This document shows positions 1 through 8,471 of a DNA stretch of 13,580 nucleotides, piece by piece. A model generated the notes under the pieces. It saw nothing but the letters and a program-made list of their open reading frames with translations. It had not been told where the DNA came from and searched no databases. Source of the stretch: an uncultured bacterium (GTDB lineage Bacteria > Pseudomonadota > Gammaproteobacteria > Burkholderiales > Burkholderiaceae_D); assembly GCA_903872555.1 (NCBI GenBank), contig CAIQLE010000022.1:1-13580 (forward strand). Direction: 5' to 3'. The translations under genes were made by a program, and so were the position numbers. How positions within the stretch are numbered: the stretch's first letter is position 1; every line of letters begins with the position of its first letter.

Positions 1-1146
1 CCATTCACCAGTGTCATCAAATTTGCCGACCACACGCGGACGCACATCATCACGCCAGTTATAAAGTTCTTCTTTGAGCTGGTATTCCAGCAGCTGGCGC
101 TTTTCTTCTACCACCAGAATTTCTTCCAGACCAGTAGCGAATGCGCGTACGCCATCCGCTTCCAGCGGCCAGCTCATACCGACCTTGTATAGGCGCAGAC
201 CTATGTCGTGCGCCACCTTTTCATCAATACCCAGATCTTCCAGCGCCTGACGCGTATCCAGATACGACTTACCCGCTGTCAGAATGCCGAAACGCGCATT
301 CGGACTGTCCCAGATAATGCGATTGAGTTTATTTGCGCGCGCATACGCCAGCGCCGCATACCATTTGTAATTCACCAGCCGCTCTTCCTGATCCAGCACG
401 GCATCAGGCCAGCGAATATTCAGTCCGCCTGCAGGCAAATCAAAATCTTCGGGCAGCACAATTTTCACGCGCTCAGGATCAATGTCGACTGTCGCGCCTG
501 ATTCGACCACATCAGTCACGCATTTCATCGCCACCCATAATCCGGTGTAACGGCTCATTGCCCAGCCATGCAGACCATAGTCCAGATATTCCTGAACCGA
601 GGAGGGATACAGCACCGGTATGCCACAGGCCTTGAGTATGTGTTCGCTCTGGTGTGCATTGGTCGAAGACTTGGCCGCATGATCATCACCGGCCAGCACC
701 AACACACCGCCCTGCGGCGAGGTGCCCGCGCCATTCGCATGCTTGAACACATCGCCGCTGCGATCGACGCCGGGGCCTTTGCCGTACCACATGGAAAACA
801 CACCATCAACGGTCGCACCGGGGAAGAGATTGACTTGCTGTGTACCCCAGATACTCGTTGCTGCCAGATCTTCATTCACGCCCGGTACAAATTTCACCTG
901 ATGCGCGTCCAGATATTTTTTTGCCTTGGCCGCTGTCTGATCCACACTGCCCAGTGGGGAGCCACGATAACCACTGATGAATCCTGCGGTGTTCAGGCCG
1001 GCAGCCCGATCGCGCTGCCTCTGCATCATGGCCAGCCGTATCAGCGCCTGCGTGCCTGTCATAAAAACACGGCCACGTTCCAGCGTGTATTTGTCATCTA
1101 GGGAAATAGAACCCGGCTCCAGCGGTTGGGCGAGCGGTGCGTTCAT
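1..1146 (-). CDS. Indolepyruvate ferredoxin oxidoreductase family protein, N-terminal part (runs off left edge)
   Basis: The reading frame is open for 382 codons from ATG at 1146 to the window edge, with no stop. The protein begins MNAPLAQPLEPGSISLDDKY, then FMTGTQALIRLAMMQR, GFISGYRGSPLGSVD, VNEDLAATSIWGTQQ, MWYGKGPGVDR and LAGDDHAAKSST. These segments are typical of the thiamine-diphosphate pyrimidine-binding N-terminal region of the fused IorA/IorB-type 2-oxoacid:acceptor oxidoreductases. Known members are cytoplasmic, roughly 1100-1200 residues long, and oxidatively decarboxylate aryl-pyruvates or other 2-oxoacids to acyl-CoA. Only about the first third is visible, so the C-terminal gamma-type domain and any iron-sulfur cysteines cannot be checked. 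A good ribosome binding site (GGAGA, about 4 bases before ATG) supports the start. The gene is divergent from a LysR-type regulator, which may control it. The family assignment is firm; the exact substrate is not. Confidence 0.88.
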   Translation of the reverse strand, partial: MNAPLAQPLEPGSISLDDKYTLERGRVFMTGTQALIRLAMMQRQRDRAAGLNTAGFISGYRGSPLGSVDQTAAKAKKYLDAHQVKFVPGVNEDLAATSIWGTQQVNLFPGATVDGVFSMWYGKGPGVDRSGDVFKHANGAGTSPQGGVLVLAGDDHAAKSSTNAHQSEHILKACGIPVLYPSSVQEYLDYGLHGWAMSRYTGLWVAMKCVTDVVESGATVDIDPERVKIVLPEDFDLPAGGLNIRWPDAVLDQEERLVNYKWYAALAYARANKLNRIIWDSPNARFGILTAGKSYLDTRQALEDLGIDEKVAHDIGLRLYKVGMSWPLEADGVRAFATGLEEILVVEEKRQLLEYQLKEELYNWRDDVRPRVVGKFDDTGEW

Positions 1147-1203
1147 GAAGTCTCCGTGCTTTATATGTTTGTGCTTCAGTATAGGTAGTCTGCGAGGTAT
1201 CGT

Positions 1204-1242
1204 AAAATCACAAATACAGAAGGCTTGTATCCGAAAATCACA
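1204..1242. promoter_or_regulatory. Candidate LysR-type operator in the divergent intergenic region
   Basis: The 124-bp spacer between the oxidoreductase and the LysR gene contains an inverted repeat ATACA-N7-TGTAT at 1214-1230. It is bracketed by two exact copies of AAAATCACA at 1204-1212 and 1234-1242, spaced 30 bp apart. LysR-family proteins usually bind dyads with a T-N11-A core in the region shared with a divergent target gene. This dyad has a similar form but its spacing is two bases longer than the canonical box. That it is the operator is inference. Confidence 0.35.
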
Positions 1243-1270
1243 TACCCCATTGTCTAGCTTAGCCACCATC

Positions 1271-2179
1271 ATGTCCATCAATAACGTTACCCTGAGACAG
1301 TTGCGCTACTTCGTCGCTGCAGCGCGCAATGGCCAGTTTTCTATGGCGGCATCGAGCGAAAGTGTGTCGCAGTCTGCTATTACCAATGCCGTGCAGGCGC
1401 TGGAAAAAGAGCTGGGCGTGCGTCTGTTCGAGCGGCAGGCGCAGGGCGTATCGCTGACGGCCGATGGTCAGGATTTTTTCCATCACGCCTGTCACATTCT
1501 TGACTCCGTTCGTGATGCAACGCACAAACCCCGTTTTCGTACCAAGCAACTCCAGGGCACCGTCAGTCTGGCCGCGTCTTACACGGTGCTGGGCTATTTA
1601 TTGCCTGATCTGCTGGCCCGCTTCAGGGCCAGTTATCCGGAGGTAGAAATCGATTTACGCGATATGGACAGAGCGGAGATAGAGCGGGCGGTATTAAACG
1701 GCGAGGTGGATCTGGGCGTGGCCATTCTGTCCAATATACAGAAACTCAGCCGCTTTGCTCATGCGGTGCTGGTGCGCTCGCGCCGGCAGTTATGGGTGGC
1801 ACCGGGTCATCCGCTGGCGCGACTGACCTCACCCTCACTCAAGGATATTGCGCAACATCCCTACATCATGGTGACGGCCGATGAAGCAGAAGCATCGACA
1901 CTGGCTTACTGGAAATCACGCCGCATTCAGCCAAATATCGTGTTCCGCACGCTGTCCATAGAAGCGGTGCGAGGGCTGGTAGCGCATGGCTTTGGTGTCA
2001 CGGCGCTGTCGGATATGGTGTTTCGTCCCTGGTCACTGGAAGGCAAACGCATAGAAGCGCGGCCCATCATGGATCTGGTGCCTCCAATGGAAGTGGGTGC
2101 ACTGTGGCATCCGAAACGACCCATGAGTTCGCCGGCTGAAGCTTTGCAGCAATTCCTTTTACATGCTTATGGGAATTAA
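1271..2179 (+). CDS. LysR-type transcriptional regulator
   Basis: This is a 302-residue protein of normal LysR-family length. Residues 6-65 form the winged helix-turn-helix: TLRQLRYFVAAARNGQFSMAA, then SQSAITNAVQALEKELGVRLFER and the wing segment SLTADG. The remainder from about residue 90 is the periplasmic-binding-protein-like effector domain (for example GTVSLAASYTVLGYLLPDLL and VDLGVAILS). The start was placed at ATG 1271 because LysR homologues begin a few residues before the TLRQLRYF helix. The frame stays open for 98 codons upstream, but that stretch covers the divergent promoter and is antisense to the neighbouring gene. No clear Shine-Dalgarno sequence precedes the ATG. The gene is transcribed away from the indolepyruvate oxidoreductase-type gene, the classical arrangement for a LysR regulator and its target, and it probably also represses itself. 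The inducer is unknown. Confidence 0.92.
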   Translation: MSINNVTLRQLRYFVAAARNGQFSMAASSESVSQSAITNAVQALEKELGVRLFERQAQGVSLTADGQDFFHHACHILDSVRDATHKPRFRTKQLQGTVSLAASYTVLGYLLPDLLARFRASYPEVEIDLRDMDRAEIERAVLNGEVDLGVAILSNIQKLSRFAHAVLVRSRRQLWVAPGHPLARLTSPSLKDIAQHPYIMVTADEAEASTLAYWKSRRIQPNIVFRTLSIEAVRGLVAHGFGVTALSDMVFRPWSLEGKRIEARPIMDLVPPMEVGALWHPKRPMSSPAEALQQFLLHAYGN

Positions 2180-2339
2180 ATCAGTTCAAAAATTCTCATA
2201 AAACAACTCAGCAAGGCGTAAACACGCAGAAAGATCAAACGCTGATTCTGTAACAAGCCGTAAAAGCCATGCTTACCGCTATCGTGCATACGCGACTATC
2301 AATGCCGCAGTACCGTTCACATCTTTCGAAAGGCTAGCC

Positions 2340-2810
2340 ATGAAAACAAATTCCCGTGTAATCCTATTCGCCACCGGCCTGCTGATGAGCAGCTTCGCCA
2401 TGGCAGACCATCACAAGGGGGGCATGCATGATGATATGCATGGCGATCACATGCCACCCATGTTTGAACAATTTGACAAAGACCATGATGGACGCATCAG
2501 CCGCGAAGAAGCGCGCGAAGGTGCCGACAAAATGTTTACTGACATCGACACCAATAAAGATGGCTTCATTTCAAAAGAAGAAATGCAGGCGCATCACAAA
2601 GCCATGCGAGAAAAAATGCATGAAAGCATGAATGAGCGCTGGAAAGCGGCCGATAAAGATGGTGATGGCGCACTCACCAAGGCAGAAGTCGATGCGGCAA
2701 AAATGACGCGACTCTCGCGTGACTTCGACAAGCTGGATAAAAACAAGGATGGCAAACTGACTCAGGAAGAAGTACGCGCCGGCATGATGCAGGATAAGCC
2801 CGCACACTAA
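2340..2810 (+). CDS. Secreted four-EF-hand calcium-binding protein
   Basis: This is a 156-residue protein. An N-terminal signal peptide has a basic start (MKTNSR), a hydrophobic core VILFATGLLMSSF and a likely cleavage after AMA at residue 22. A short His/Met/Asp-rich stretch (residues 24-41, HHKGGMHDDMHGDHMPPM) follows. Four canonical 12-residue EF-hand loops come next: DKDHDGRISREE (46-57), DTNKDGFISKEE (70-81), DKDGDGALTKAE (105-116) and DKNKDGKLTQEE (133-144). All keep Asp at position 1, Gly at 6 and Glu at 12, so calcium binding is likely at all four. The place of action is the periplasm or outside the cell. GAAAGG upstream of the ATG can serve as ribosome binding site. It stands alone, is convergent with cca, and is followed by a plus-strand terminator. 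Its physiological role is unknown; calcium buffering, sensing or metal handling are all possible. Confidence 0.88.
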   Translation: MKTNSRVILFATGLLMSSFAMADHHKGGMHDDMHGDHMPPMFEQFDKDHDGRISREEAREGADKMFTDIDTNKDGFISKEEMQAHHKAMREKMHESMNERWKAADKDGDGALTKAEVDAAKMTRLSRDFDKLDKNKDGKLTQEEVRAGMMQDKPAH

Positions 2811-2840
2811 AGCCATACAGCGCTAAGCCATTGAGATGCC

Positions 2841-2877
2841 AGCGGATCCGTTCAGTCTGACGGGTTCGCTTTTTTTA
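2841..2877 (+). terminator. Rho-independent terminator of the EF-hand gene
   Basis: An 11-bp stem pairs 2841-2851 (AGCGGATCCGT) with 2860-2870 (ACGGGTTCGCT), with two G-U wobbles and an 8-base loop. It is followed directly by a run of seven T on the plus strand. There is no T-run on the minus-strand side, so it acts for the EF-hand transcript only. It overlaps the last codons of the convergent cca gene; the T-run is read there as Lys-Lys. Confidence 0.75.
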
Positions 2878-4111
2878 TGGCGGCCTCGATGGCCGTTATT
2901 CTGGCAGCATGTATCGCTGCGGCGATAGACTCAGCCGCCTTATCCGGTGACTTTGCCATCACCTGCGCCGCAATAGCGCCTGCGTTGACCGACTGTGCAG
3001 CTAGCAAGCCTGTCTGCAGATGTTGCGCCTGAGGGAAGGGCTGATGCTCATAGCCAGTACGTCCGAGATGATCGCACTCGCATGCCTGCAACATGGCGAG
3101 AAAACGCTCTGGCTTGCGAAAGGCATCACAGCGCTCGAATAGCTTCAGCATGGTATTGGCGCGCAATTCAAGTGCACGACCCACATTGCCATGTTCGCGC
3201 GCTGTCATGACCGCCAGATCACGCACCTCATTCGGAATTTTAAGCCGCCTGCAAACCGCTTCAGCCAATGCTGCGCTACGCGCCTCATGCGCAATATGGC
3301 GTGGCCAGTCTTCAGGCGGTGTGCTGCCTTTGCCTAAGTCATGCATCAATGCGGCAATTCGTATGGCCAGTGATGTCTCTCGCTGTGCGGCAGTATCAAT
3401 CACCATCATCACATGCACCAGGGTGTCGATTTCAGGATGGTATTGCGCGGGCTGTGGCACACCGTGCAAGGCCTGCAGCTCAGGCAGTATGCGCGCCAGC
3501 GCACCACAGGCGCGCAGCACATCAAACATGCGTGATGGCGTCGCTTCCATCAAGCCGCGCGACAACTCCTGCCACACACGTTCCGGCACCAGTGCATCCA
3601 CCTCGCCCGAGGCCACCATGGACTGCATGAGGGCGAGGGTCTCAGGAGCTATCGTGAATTCCGCAAAGCGTGCAGCGAAGCGTGCCACGCGCAAGATACG
3701 CACCGGGTCTTCTGCAAACGCAGGCGAGACATGGCGAAAGATTTTTCGCTCCAGATCGGCACGACCGCCATAGGGATCGATCAGACTGCCATCGCTGTCT
3801 TCAGCGATCGCATTGATGGTTAAATCCCGTCTCTGCAAATCCTGCTCCAGCGTGACATCTGCCGCCGCATGAAAGGCAAAGCCGGCATAACCCGGCGCTG
3901 TTTTGCGCTCAGTGCGGGCGAGCGCATATTCTTCCTTGCTTTCAGGATGAAGAAACACGGGGAAATCTTTACCTACCGGCAGATAGCCTTGCGCATGCAT
4001 GAATTCAGGCGTGGCACCGACAACGACATAATCACGGTCCTGCACGGGCAAACCCAACAGTGCATCGCGCACTGCGCCACCAACGATATAAGTTTTTACA
4101 GCGCTGCTCAT
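2852..4111 (-). CDS. cca: Multifunctional CCA tRNA nucleotidyltransferase with HD domain
   Basis: This 419-residue enzyme adds or repairs the 3'-CCA end of tRNAs in the cytoplasm without a nucleic-acid template. The class II nucleotidyltransferase signature is clear: [13 protein letters not shown] (residues 8-20), the metal-binding DRD at 25-27 followed by YVVVGATPE, and [10 protein letters not shown] at 94-103. Further along are the [17 protein letters not shown] segment (133-149) and an HD domain with [11 protein letters not shown] (231-241) and ALMHDLGKG (254-262). The HD domain marks the E. coli-type protein with added phosphatase/phosphodiesterase activity. Length matches the family. The ATG overlaps the stop of the upstream NDUFA9-like gene by four bases (ATGA), so translation is probably coupled. 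It is the last gene of the slt / NDUFA9-like / cca cluster. Its final codons contain the terminator of the convergent neighbour. Confidence 0.96.
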   Translation of the reverse strand: MSSAVKTYIVGGAVRDALLGLPVQDRDYVVVGATPEFMHAQGYLPVGKDFPVFLHPESKEEYALARTERKTAPGYAGFAFHAAADVTLEQDLQRRDLTINAIAEDSDGSLIDPYGGRADLERKIFRHVSPAFAEDPVRILRVARFAARFAEFTIAPETLALMQSMVASGEVDALVPERVWQELSRGLMEATPSRMFDVLRACGALARILPELQALHGVPQPAQYHPEIDTLVHVMMVIDTAAQRETSLAIRIAALMHDLGKGSTPPEDWPRHIAHEARSAALAEAVCRRLKIPNEVRDLAVMTAREHGNVGRALELRANTMLKLFERCDAFRKPERFLAMLQACECDHLGRTGYEHQPFPQAQHLQTGLLAAQSVNAGAIAAQVMAKSPDKAAESIAAAIHAARITAIEAAIKKANPSD

Positions 4112-5028
4112 CTTGAATGAGGCGAAAGATAGGTCGGTGCTACGGCTTCCAGCGACACCGGCTGCCAGACAGCCGGCACGGGATACTCGTCATGGGCGAC
4201 ATTGTCGGCCTGCATGGAATCGATATTGTCACGACTCATCAAAGGGCCACCGGGCACATACTCCAGCATCCAGGCCTGCAAACGCGCCAGCGCACGTGGC
4301 AAAGCGATCAGAGGCCGTTCATGACCACTGTATTTGCCTGCCAGTTTGATCAGCTCACGCAGCGTGTATATATGCGGGCCGGGCAATTCATAGGTCTTGC
4401 CATAGGTGCTCACCTCATCCAATGTACGTACAAAAGCATCAGCGACATCACCTACATACACAGGCTGAAATTTTGCATCCAGTCCGCCCATGGCCAGCAC
4501 CGGGAGCAAGAACTGCAGACGAGCAAACAGATTTAAAAACTGATCTTCCGGACCGAACACCACCGAAGGCCTGAAAGAAGTCACTTGCAGGCCACTGGCC
4601 TGCAGCATGATTTTTTCACCCTCCGCTTTGGAGCGCTGGTACATGGAAGGCGCATCTGCACCCGCACCGAGTGCGGACATATGCAGGCAGCGTTGCACGC
4701 CGTGCTTCTGGCAGGCCGCAGCCAGCAGACGCGGCAATGCTACATGCGCCCTTTCAAACTGCGGCCCCCAGGGTTGCCCTGATTTGGAATGCAGCACACC
4801 GACCAAGTTGATGAGGGCATCGGCTTGCGGCAACAAACCATACAGAAATTTTTCATCGAAAATATCGCCTTCGATGATTTGCACGGTAGGCAAAACCAGG
4901 AAGGGTCGTGCGCGATCATAGCGACGCGTCACGAGCATGACATTACGACCTTCGGCAGCCAGACGCGCGACGAGGTGACTGCCTATGAAACCTGTGCCGC
5001 CGACTACTAAAATTGTTTCATGTCGCAT
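4108..5028 (-). CDS. Complex I NDUFA9-like NAD(P)-binding protein (atypical SDR)
   Basis: This is a 306-residue Rossmann-fold protein. The dinucleotide-binding motif is [12 protein letters not shown] (residues 8-19). An acidic GDIFD follows at 54-58, then a NLVGVLH strand (74-80), and [10 protein letters not shown] (129-138) holds the Tyr-x3-Lys pair of short-chain dehydrogenases. [14 protein letters not shown] and the [10 protein letters not shown] segment match the NDUFA9/complex-I-assembly-like branch of atypical SDRs. Bacterial members are annotated as complex I NDUFA9 subunit family proteins, but a bacterial role in complex I is not established. No signal peptide is visible, so it is cytoplasmic. 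The stop of slt lies 8 bases upstream and supplies a GAGG that can act as ribosome binding site. The 3' end overlaps cca by four bases. Family is confident; substrate unknown. Confidence 0.88.
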   Translation of the reverse strand: MRHETILVVGGTGFIGSHLVARLAAEGRNVMLVTRRYDRARPFLVLPTVQIIEGDIFDEKFLYGLLPQADALINLVGVLHSKSGQPWGPQFERAHVALPRLLAAACQKHGVQRCLHMSALGAGADAPSMYQRSKAEGEKIMLQASGLQVTSFRPSVVFGPEDQFLNLFARLQFLLPVLAMGGLDAKFQPVYVGDVADAFVRTLDEVSTYGKTYELPGPHIYTLRELIKLAGKYSGHERPLIALPRALARLQAWMLEYVPGGPLMSRDNIDSMQADNVAHDEYPVPAVWQPVSLEAVAPTYLSPHSR

Positions 5029-5036
5029 GCATTACC

Positions 5037-7004
5037 TCAGGGAAGATCGCCGAGCTCGGAAAAATTAGCATCGCGCGGCGATATCGTACCTAATCTTGCC
5101 TTCAGCGATGGCGGCTTTTTATCGAATTGAGCTGCATACCAGGTGGCATTGGCCAACACATTTTTTACATAGCCACGGGTTTCGGAAAAAGGAATCGTTT
5201 CAGCAAAGATCGCACCCTCGATAGGCTTATCCAGCAGCGAACGCCATAAGCGCGGACGGCTGGGGCCGGCGTTATAGGCCGCTGTGGCCAGCGTTTGCGA
5301 ACCGCCAAGGTTGGTGAGCACCATATTCATATACTGAGTGCCGAGGGTAATGTTGGTTCGTATGTCATTCAGGCTGCTGAGCGAAAAGCCAGTCATGCCT
5401 ATCTTGCGTGCGACGTAATTGGCTGTGTTCGGCATGATCTGCATCAGGCCTGAGGCACCGACATTGGAACGCGCTGCTTTCACGAAACGTGATTCTTGGC
5501 GTATCAATCCATACACCCATGCCTTATCGAGACCAATCGCATAGGTGGCGCTATGCATGATGTCATCATGCGGCGTTGGATAACGGTGCGTGAGATCCAG
5601 CTCTACCTTGGCGCGCTCGGCTGTGGTGACCATGCGATCCAGCACTTCGCTCTGACGCGCAAATTCTCCGGCAGCCAGCAACTGACGTTCACTCAGTTTG
5701 CGCAACTGCCAGTTCCATTCACGGTTGCCTTCGTAGCGCAATTCCAGATCAAAGAATTTCAGAGAATTGCGAAAACCGGGGTTGGCCGCTGCTTCTGCTA
5801 TTTCATCGCTTCGGGAGGGCGTAGGACGCGGCGGCGCGACGATAGGCAGACCCAGTTCTTCGGAAGCGAGCAGGCCATAAAAATGATGCTGTCCTGCGAT
5901 CTGCTGAAAATATTTATTCGCTTCTTCGACGCTGCCCTGCGTCAGTAGCGCACGACCACGCCAGTAAATCCAGGTCGGGTCTCTTTGCAAATCACGCGGC
6001 ATGCTGTCTATGCCTTTGGCCACCATAGGCCAGTCACCAGTACGCAAGGCCGTGCGTATGCGCCATTGAAAACCATCTTGCGACAAACTGGCGTCCCAGG
6101 TCTTGCGCCAGTATGCCGGCGCGTCTTTAGATAATGCCAGTGAAGCGGGCAAGGCGATCTGCGCCCAGGCCTGGGCCTGTTCTTCCTGTGTCAGTCGTGA
6201 CTGCGATTTTTCGAGTGCCTTGATGGCCTTGTCCTGATGATCACGCGCCATGCGACCCAACGCGATCAAAAACAGTTCACGCGTGGCACGCACACCGCTG
6301 ACACCGCGATCGAGCACGGCAGCTGGTTTATCTATGGCCTGCATCAGCTGCTTTTCCGGGACATCCAGACTATTGGCAACGCGGCGTGCCGTGCCCAGCA
6401 TTCCATATTCAACCGAAATGCGCACCTGATGCCAGACATCCAATTCACTGAATTGCTTGCTCTGGTTCAGTCGGGAAATCAGATCGACACAGGCTTCGCC
6501 ATAGTATTTTGGCTGCACCAGTAATTCGCGCGCGGCCTTAGCGACATTTTCACCTTTGGCTTGCCGTGATGACAGTGCATAGCATTTGACCTGAGTATCG
6601 TCATTCAATACGAACAAGGGATATTGCTCGTCAAACAGACGCCAGTCGCGCGAACGTCCGAGTATCAAGAGCCAGTCATTGCGCAGACGATCAGCTATCG
6701 CTGTGCCATCGTAACGGTTCAGGAAACTGCGCACCTCACCTTCCGGCGCAGCTACCAGCCGCGGATAGAGCCGGTAATACTCAACATAGGAAGGTATAGG
6801 GTAATCAGTCAGTCGCGCTGACAGACGGCCCGCATCACCGGTATCGCCGCGCAGAGATGCCTCACGCAGCGCCAGAAAATCTGCATCGGGGCCGGACACA
6901 AAAAAGGGCACGCGGTGCACTGCATAAACGGGCACAGGCTGCACCAGTGCCACACTACTTACGCACAAGAGCAGTCTGACAAGCCACGGGGTATTCCACA
7001 TCAT
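5037..7004 (-). CDS. slt: Soluble lytic murein transglycosylase (Slt70-like)
   Basis: This 655-residue periplasmic enzyme cleaves the MurNAc-GlcNAc bond of peptidoglycan with formation of 1,6-anhydro-MurNAc. The N-terminus has a signal peptide (hydrophobic LVRLLLCVSSVALVQPVPVYA, cleavage near residue 28). A long alpha-helical superhelical region follows (about 40-470), including WIYWRGRALLTQG and HFYGLLASEELG, typical of Slt70. The catalytic SLT domain (about 485-620) contains GLIRQESRF with the catalytic Glu at 504, GASGLMQIMPNTA (516-528) and AYNAGPSR (576-583). Two adjacent ATGs (7004 and 7001) follow an AGG; the second has the better spacing, so the true protein may be one residue shorter. 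It is first in a cluster with the NDUFA9-like gene and cca, and divergent from the 5-FCL gene across 98 bp. Confidence 0.95.
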   Translation of the reverse strand: MMWNTPWLVRLLLCVSSVALVQPVPVYAVHRVPFFVSGPDADFLALREASLRGDTGDAGRLSARLTDYPIPSYVEYYRLYPRLVAAPEGEVRSFLNRYDGTAIADRLRNDWLLILGRSRDWRLFDEQYPLFVLNDDTQVKCYALSSRQAKGENVAKAARELLVQPKYYGEACVDLISRLNQSKQFSELDVWHQVRISVEYGMLGTARRVANSLDVPEKQLMQAIDKPAAVLDRGVSGVRATRELFLIALGRMARDHQDKAIKALEKSQSRLTQEEQAQAWAQIALPASLALSKDAPAYWRKTWDASLSQDGFQWRIRTALRTGDWPMVAKGIDSMPRDLQRDPTWIYWRGRALLTQGSVEEANKYFQQIAGQHHFYGLLASEELGLPIVAPPRPTPSRSDEIAEAAANPGFRNSLKFFDLELRYEGNREWNWQLRKLSERQLLAAGEFARQSEVLDRMVTTAERAKVELDLTHRYPTPHDDIMHSATYAIGLDKAWVYGLIRQESRFVKAARSNVGASGLMQIMPNTANYVARKIGMTGFSLSSLNDIRTNITLGTQYMNMVLTNLGGSQTLATAAYNAGPSRPRLWRSLLDKPIEGAIFAETIPFSETRGYVKNVLANATWYAAQFDKKPPSLKARLGTISPRDANFSELGDLP

Positions 7005-7102
7005 CTGACCTGCTTCAAATAAAAATTTCGGTGATTAAATACATTCTTTAGAATAGCATGCACTGCTGCAATGAATCGGCAGTACTGCCCTCTTTTTGAA
7101 CA

Positions 7103-7645
7103 ATGGAAAATCTTGCAAGCAAAGCTGAATTGCGTCGCCATCTGCTGGCAGCACGTCGCTCGCTGGCGCCTGATGTCAAGACGCAGGCCGATGCACGCAT
7201 ACTCGCCCGTCTGGCAGACTGGCTGCAGGCGCATCCGGTCAGGGTGCTGGGTGCTTATCTGGCGATGGCAGGTGAGCCCGATCTCTCCGCCTTGTATGCG
7301 GCTCTGGCCGAACAGGGTGTCATCATTGCCATGCCCGTGGTACTGAACAAACAGCAGCCGCTATCCTTTGTGCGCTGGCAGCAAGGTGATGTGCTGGCGC
7401 GAGATGCCAGTGGCACCCTGGCACCGGCAGCGCGTGAGCAGTTTCTTATGCCTGATGCGGTGATTGCGCCTTGCGTGGGATTTACTTCACACAATCTGCG
7501 TCTGGGCTATGGCGGCGGTTATTTCGACCGCACGCTGGCACAGCAGCCCCGACCGAAAGCATGGGGTGTGGCCTATGCATTCACCAGGGTCAGTTTTGCA
7601 GCGGATCGCTACGATATGCCGCTGGATGTGATCTTTACCGATTGA
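7103..7645 (+). CDS. 5-formyltetrahydrofolate cyclo-ligase (5,10-methenyl-THF synthetase)
   Basis: This 180-residue cytoplasmic enzyme converts 5-formyl-THF to 5,10-methenyl-THF with ATP, returning a storage or inhibitory folate to the active one-carbon pool. The N-terminal KAELRRHLLAARRSL (residues 7-21) matches the basic start of the family. The C-terminal LRLGYGGGYFDRTL (132-145) is its hallmark nucleotide/folate-binding motif, preceded by PDAVIAPCVGF. Length is typical. The start ATG at 7103 lacks a strong Shine-Dalgarno sequence, but no better in-frame start exists before the conserved KAELRR helix. It is divergent from slt, and its last 11 bases overlap the 3' end of the convergent metF, which uses the same folate pool. 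In many proteobacteria this gene lies near the 6S RNA gene; no 6S RNA was recognised here. Confidence 0.94.
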   Translation: MENLASKAELRRHLLAARRSLAPDVKTQADARILARLADWLQAHPVRVLGAYLAMAGEPDLSALYAALAEQGVIIAMPVVLNKQQPLSFVRWQQGDVLARDASGTLAPAAREQFLMPDAVIAPCVGFTSHNLRLGYGGGYFDRTLAQQPRPKAWGVAYAFTRVSFAADRYDMPLDVIFTD

Positions 7646-8471
7646 CCAGACGCTGCCAGATCGCCATCGTGGGCGCAGCCTGATTCAGTGTATAAAAATG
7701 CAGGCCAGGCGCGCCGCCTTCAAGCAGCTGCTCGCACATCCGGGTCACCACATCCAGACCGAAGGCACGGATGGATTCGCTGTCATCACCATAACTGGCC
7801 AGCTTCAGACGTATCCAGCGCGGTATCTCGGCACCGCACATATCTGAAAAACGCATCAGTTGTGTGTAATTAGTTATCGGCATAATGCCGGCCACCACAG
7901 GCACATCGACACCGGCCTTATGTGCCTCATCCACAAAACGGAAATAGGCATCGGCATTATAAAAATACTGCGTAATGGCCGAGTTGGCACCGGCTTTCAC
8001 CTTACGCACAAAATTTTGCAAATCATCCTGCGGCGACTTCGCCTGCGGATGCATCTCCGGATAGGCCGCTGCTTCAATATGAAACCAGTCGCCGCTTTCT
8101 GCGCGTATGAATTCAATCAACTCGCTGGCATGGGTCAGCTCACCCGAAGAGCCGCCAAAACCACTGGGCAAATCACCACGCAAGGCCACCACCTGACGAA
8201 TGCCATGCGCCTGATATTCACGCAGTATCTCGCGCAGATCAGCGCGCGAACGGCCTATGCAGGACAAGTGCGGTGCCGCCTTCAGGCCTTCATTGTGAAT
8301 TTCAAACACGGTGTCGCGCGTGCCAGCCTGAGTCGAACCGGCAGCACCGAAGGTGACGGAAAAATACTCAGGCCTGAGTTCGGCGAATTGCTTGCGCGTA
8401 GCGCGCAGTTTTTCTGCACCCTCGGGGGTCTTGGGCGGAAAAAATTCGATGCTGTAGCTGTGGTGTGCCAT
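7635..8471 (-). CDS. metF: 5,10-methylenetetrahydrofolate reductase
   Basis: This 278-residue FAD-dependent enzyme reduces 5,10-methylene-THF to 5-methyl-THF, the methyl donor for methionine synthase. SIEFFPPKT (residues 7-15) carries the catalytic Glu at 9, equivalent to Glu28 of the E. coli enzyme. VTFGAAGST is at 39-47, and VVALRGDLP (94-102) has the Asp (100) that sits near the flavin. GIMPITNYTQLMRF matches the family barrel core. Length fits the short bacterial type with no regulatory domain. The start ATG directly follows the stop TAA of the membrane-protein gene, so the two are co-transcribed and probably translationally coupled. It is the last gene of the ahcY / membrane protein / metF operon. 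The 3' end overlaps the convergent 5-FCL gene by 11 bp, and no separate terminator is visible. Confidence 0.96.
   Translation of the reverse strand: MAHHSYSIEFFPPKTPEGAEKLRATRKQFAELRPEYFSVTFGAAGSTQAGTRDTVFEIHNEGLKAAPHLSCIGRSRADLREILREYQAHGIRQVVALRGDLPSGFGGSSGELTHASELIEFIRAESGDWFHIEAAAYPEMHPQAKSPQDDLQNFVRKVKAGANSAITQYFYNADAYFRFVDEAHKAGVDVPVVAGIMPITNYTQLMRFSDMCGAEIPRWIRLKLASYGDDSESIRAFGLDVVTRMCEQLLEGGAPGLHFYTLNQAAPTMAIWQRLVNR

Noticed and set aside
568..1101. Plus-strand open frame of 177 codons
   Set aside because: It is antisense to the clearly conserved indolepyruvate oxidoreductase frame and has low-complexity, unfamiliar protein content.
977..1270. Longer N-terminus for the LysR protein
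   Set aside because: The 98 extra codons cover the divergent promoter region and the neighbouring gene's start on the other strand; LysR proteins begin just before the TLRQLRYF helix.
7021..7085. Promoters between slt and the 5-FCL gene
   Set aside because: A TAGAAT box occurs at 7050-7055 on the plus strand, but no convincing -35 accompanies it, and nothing better than chance was seen for slt.
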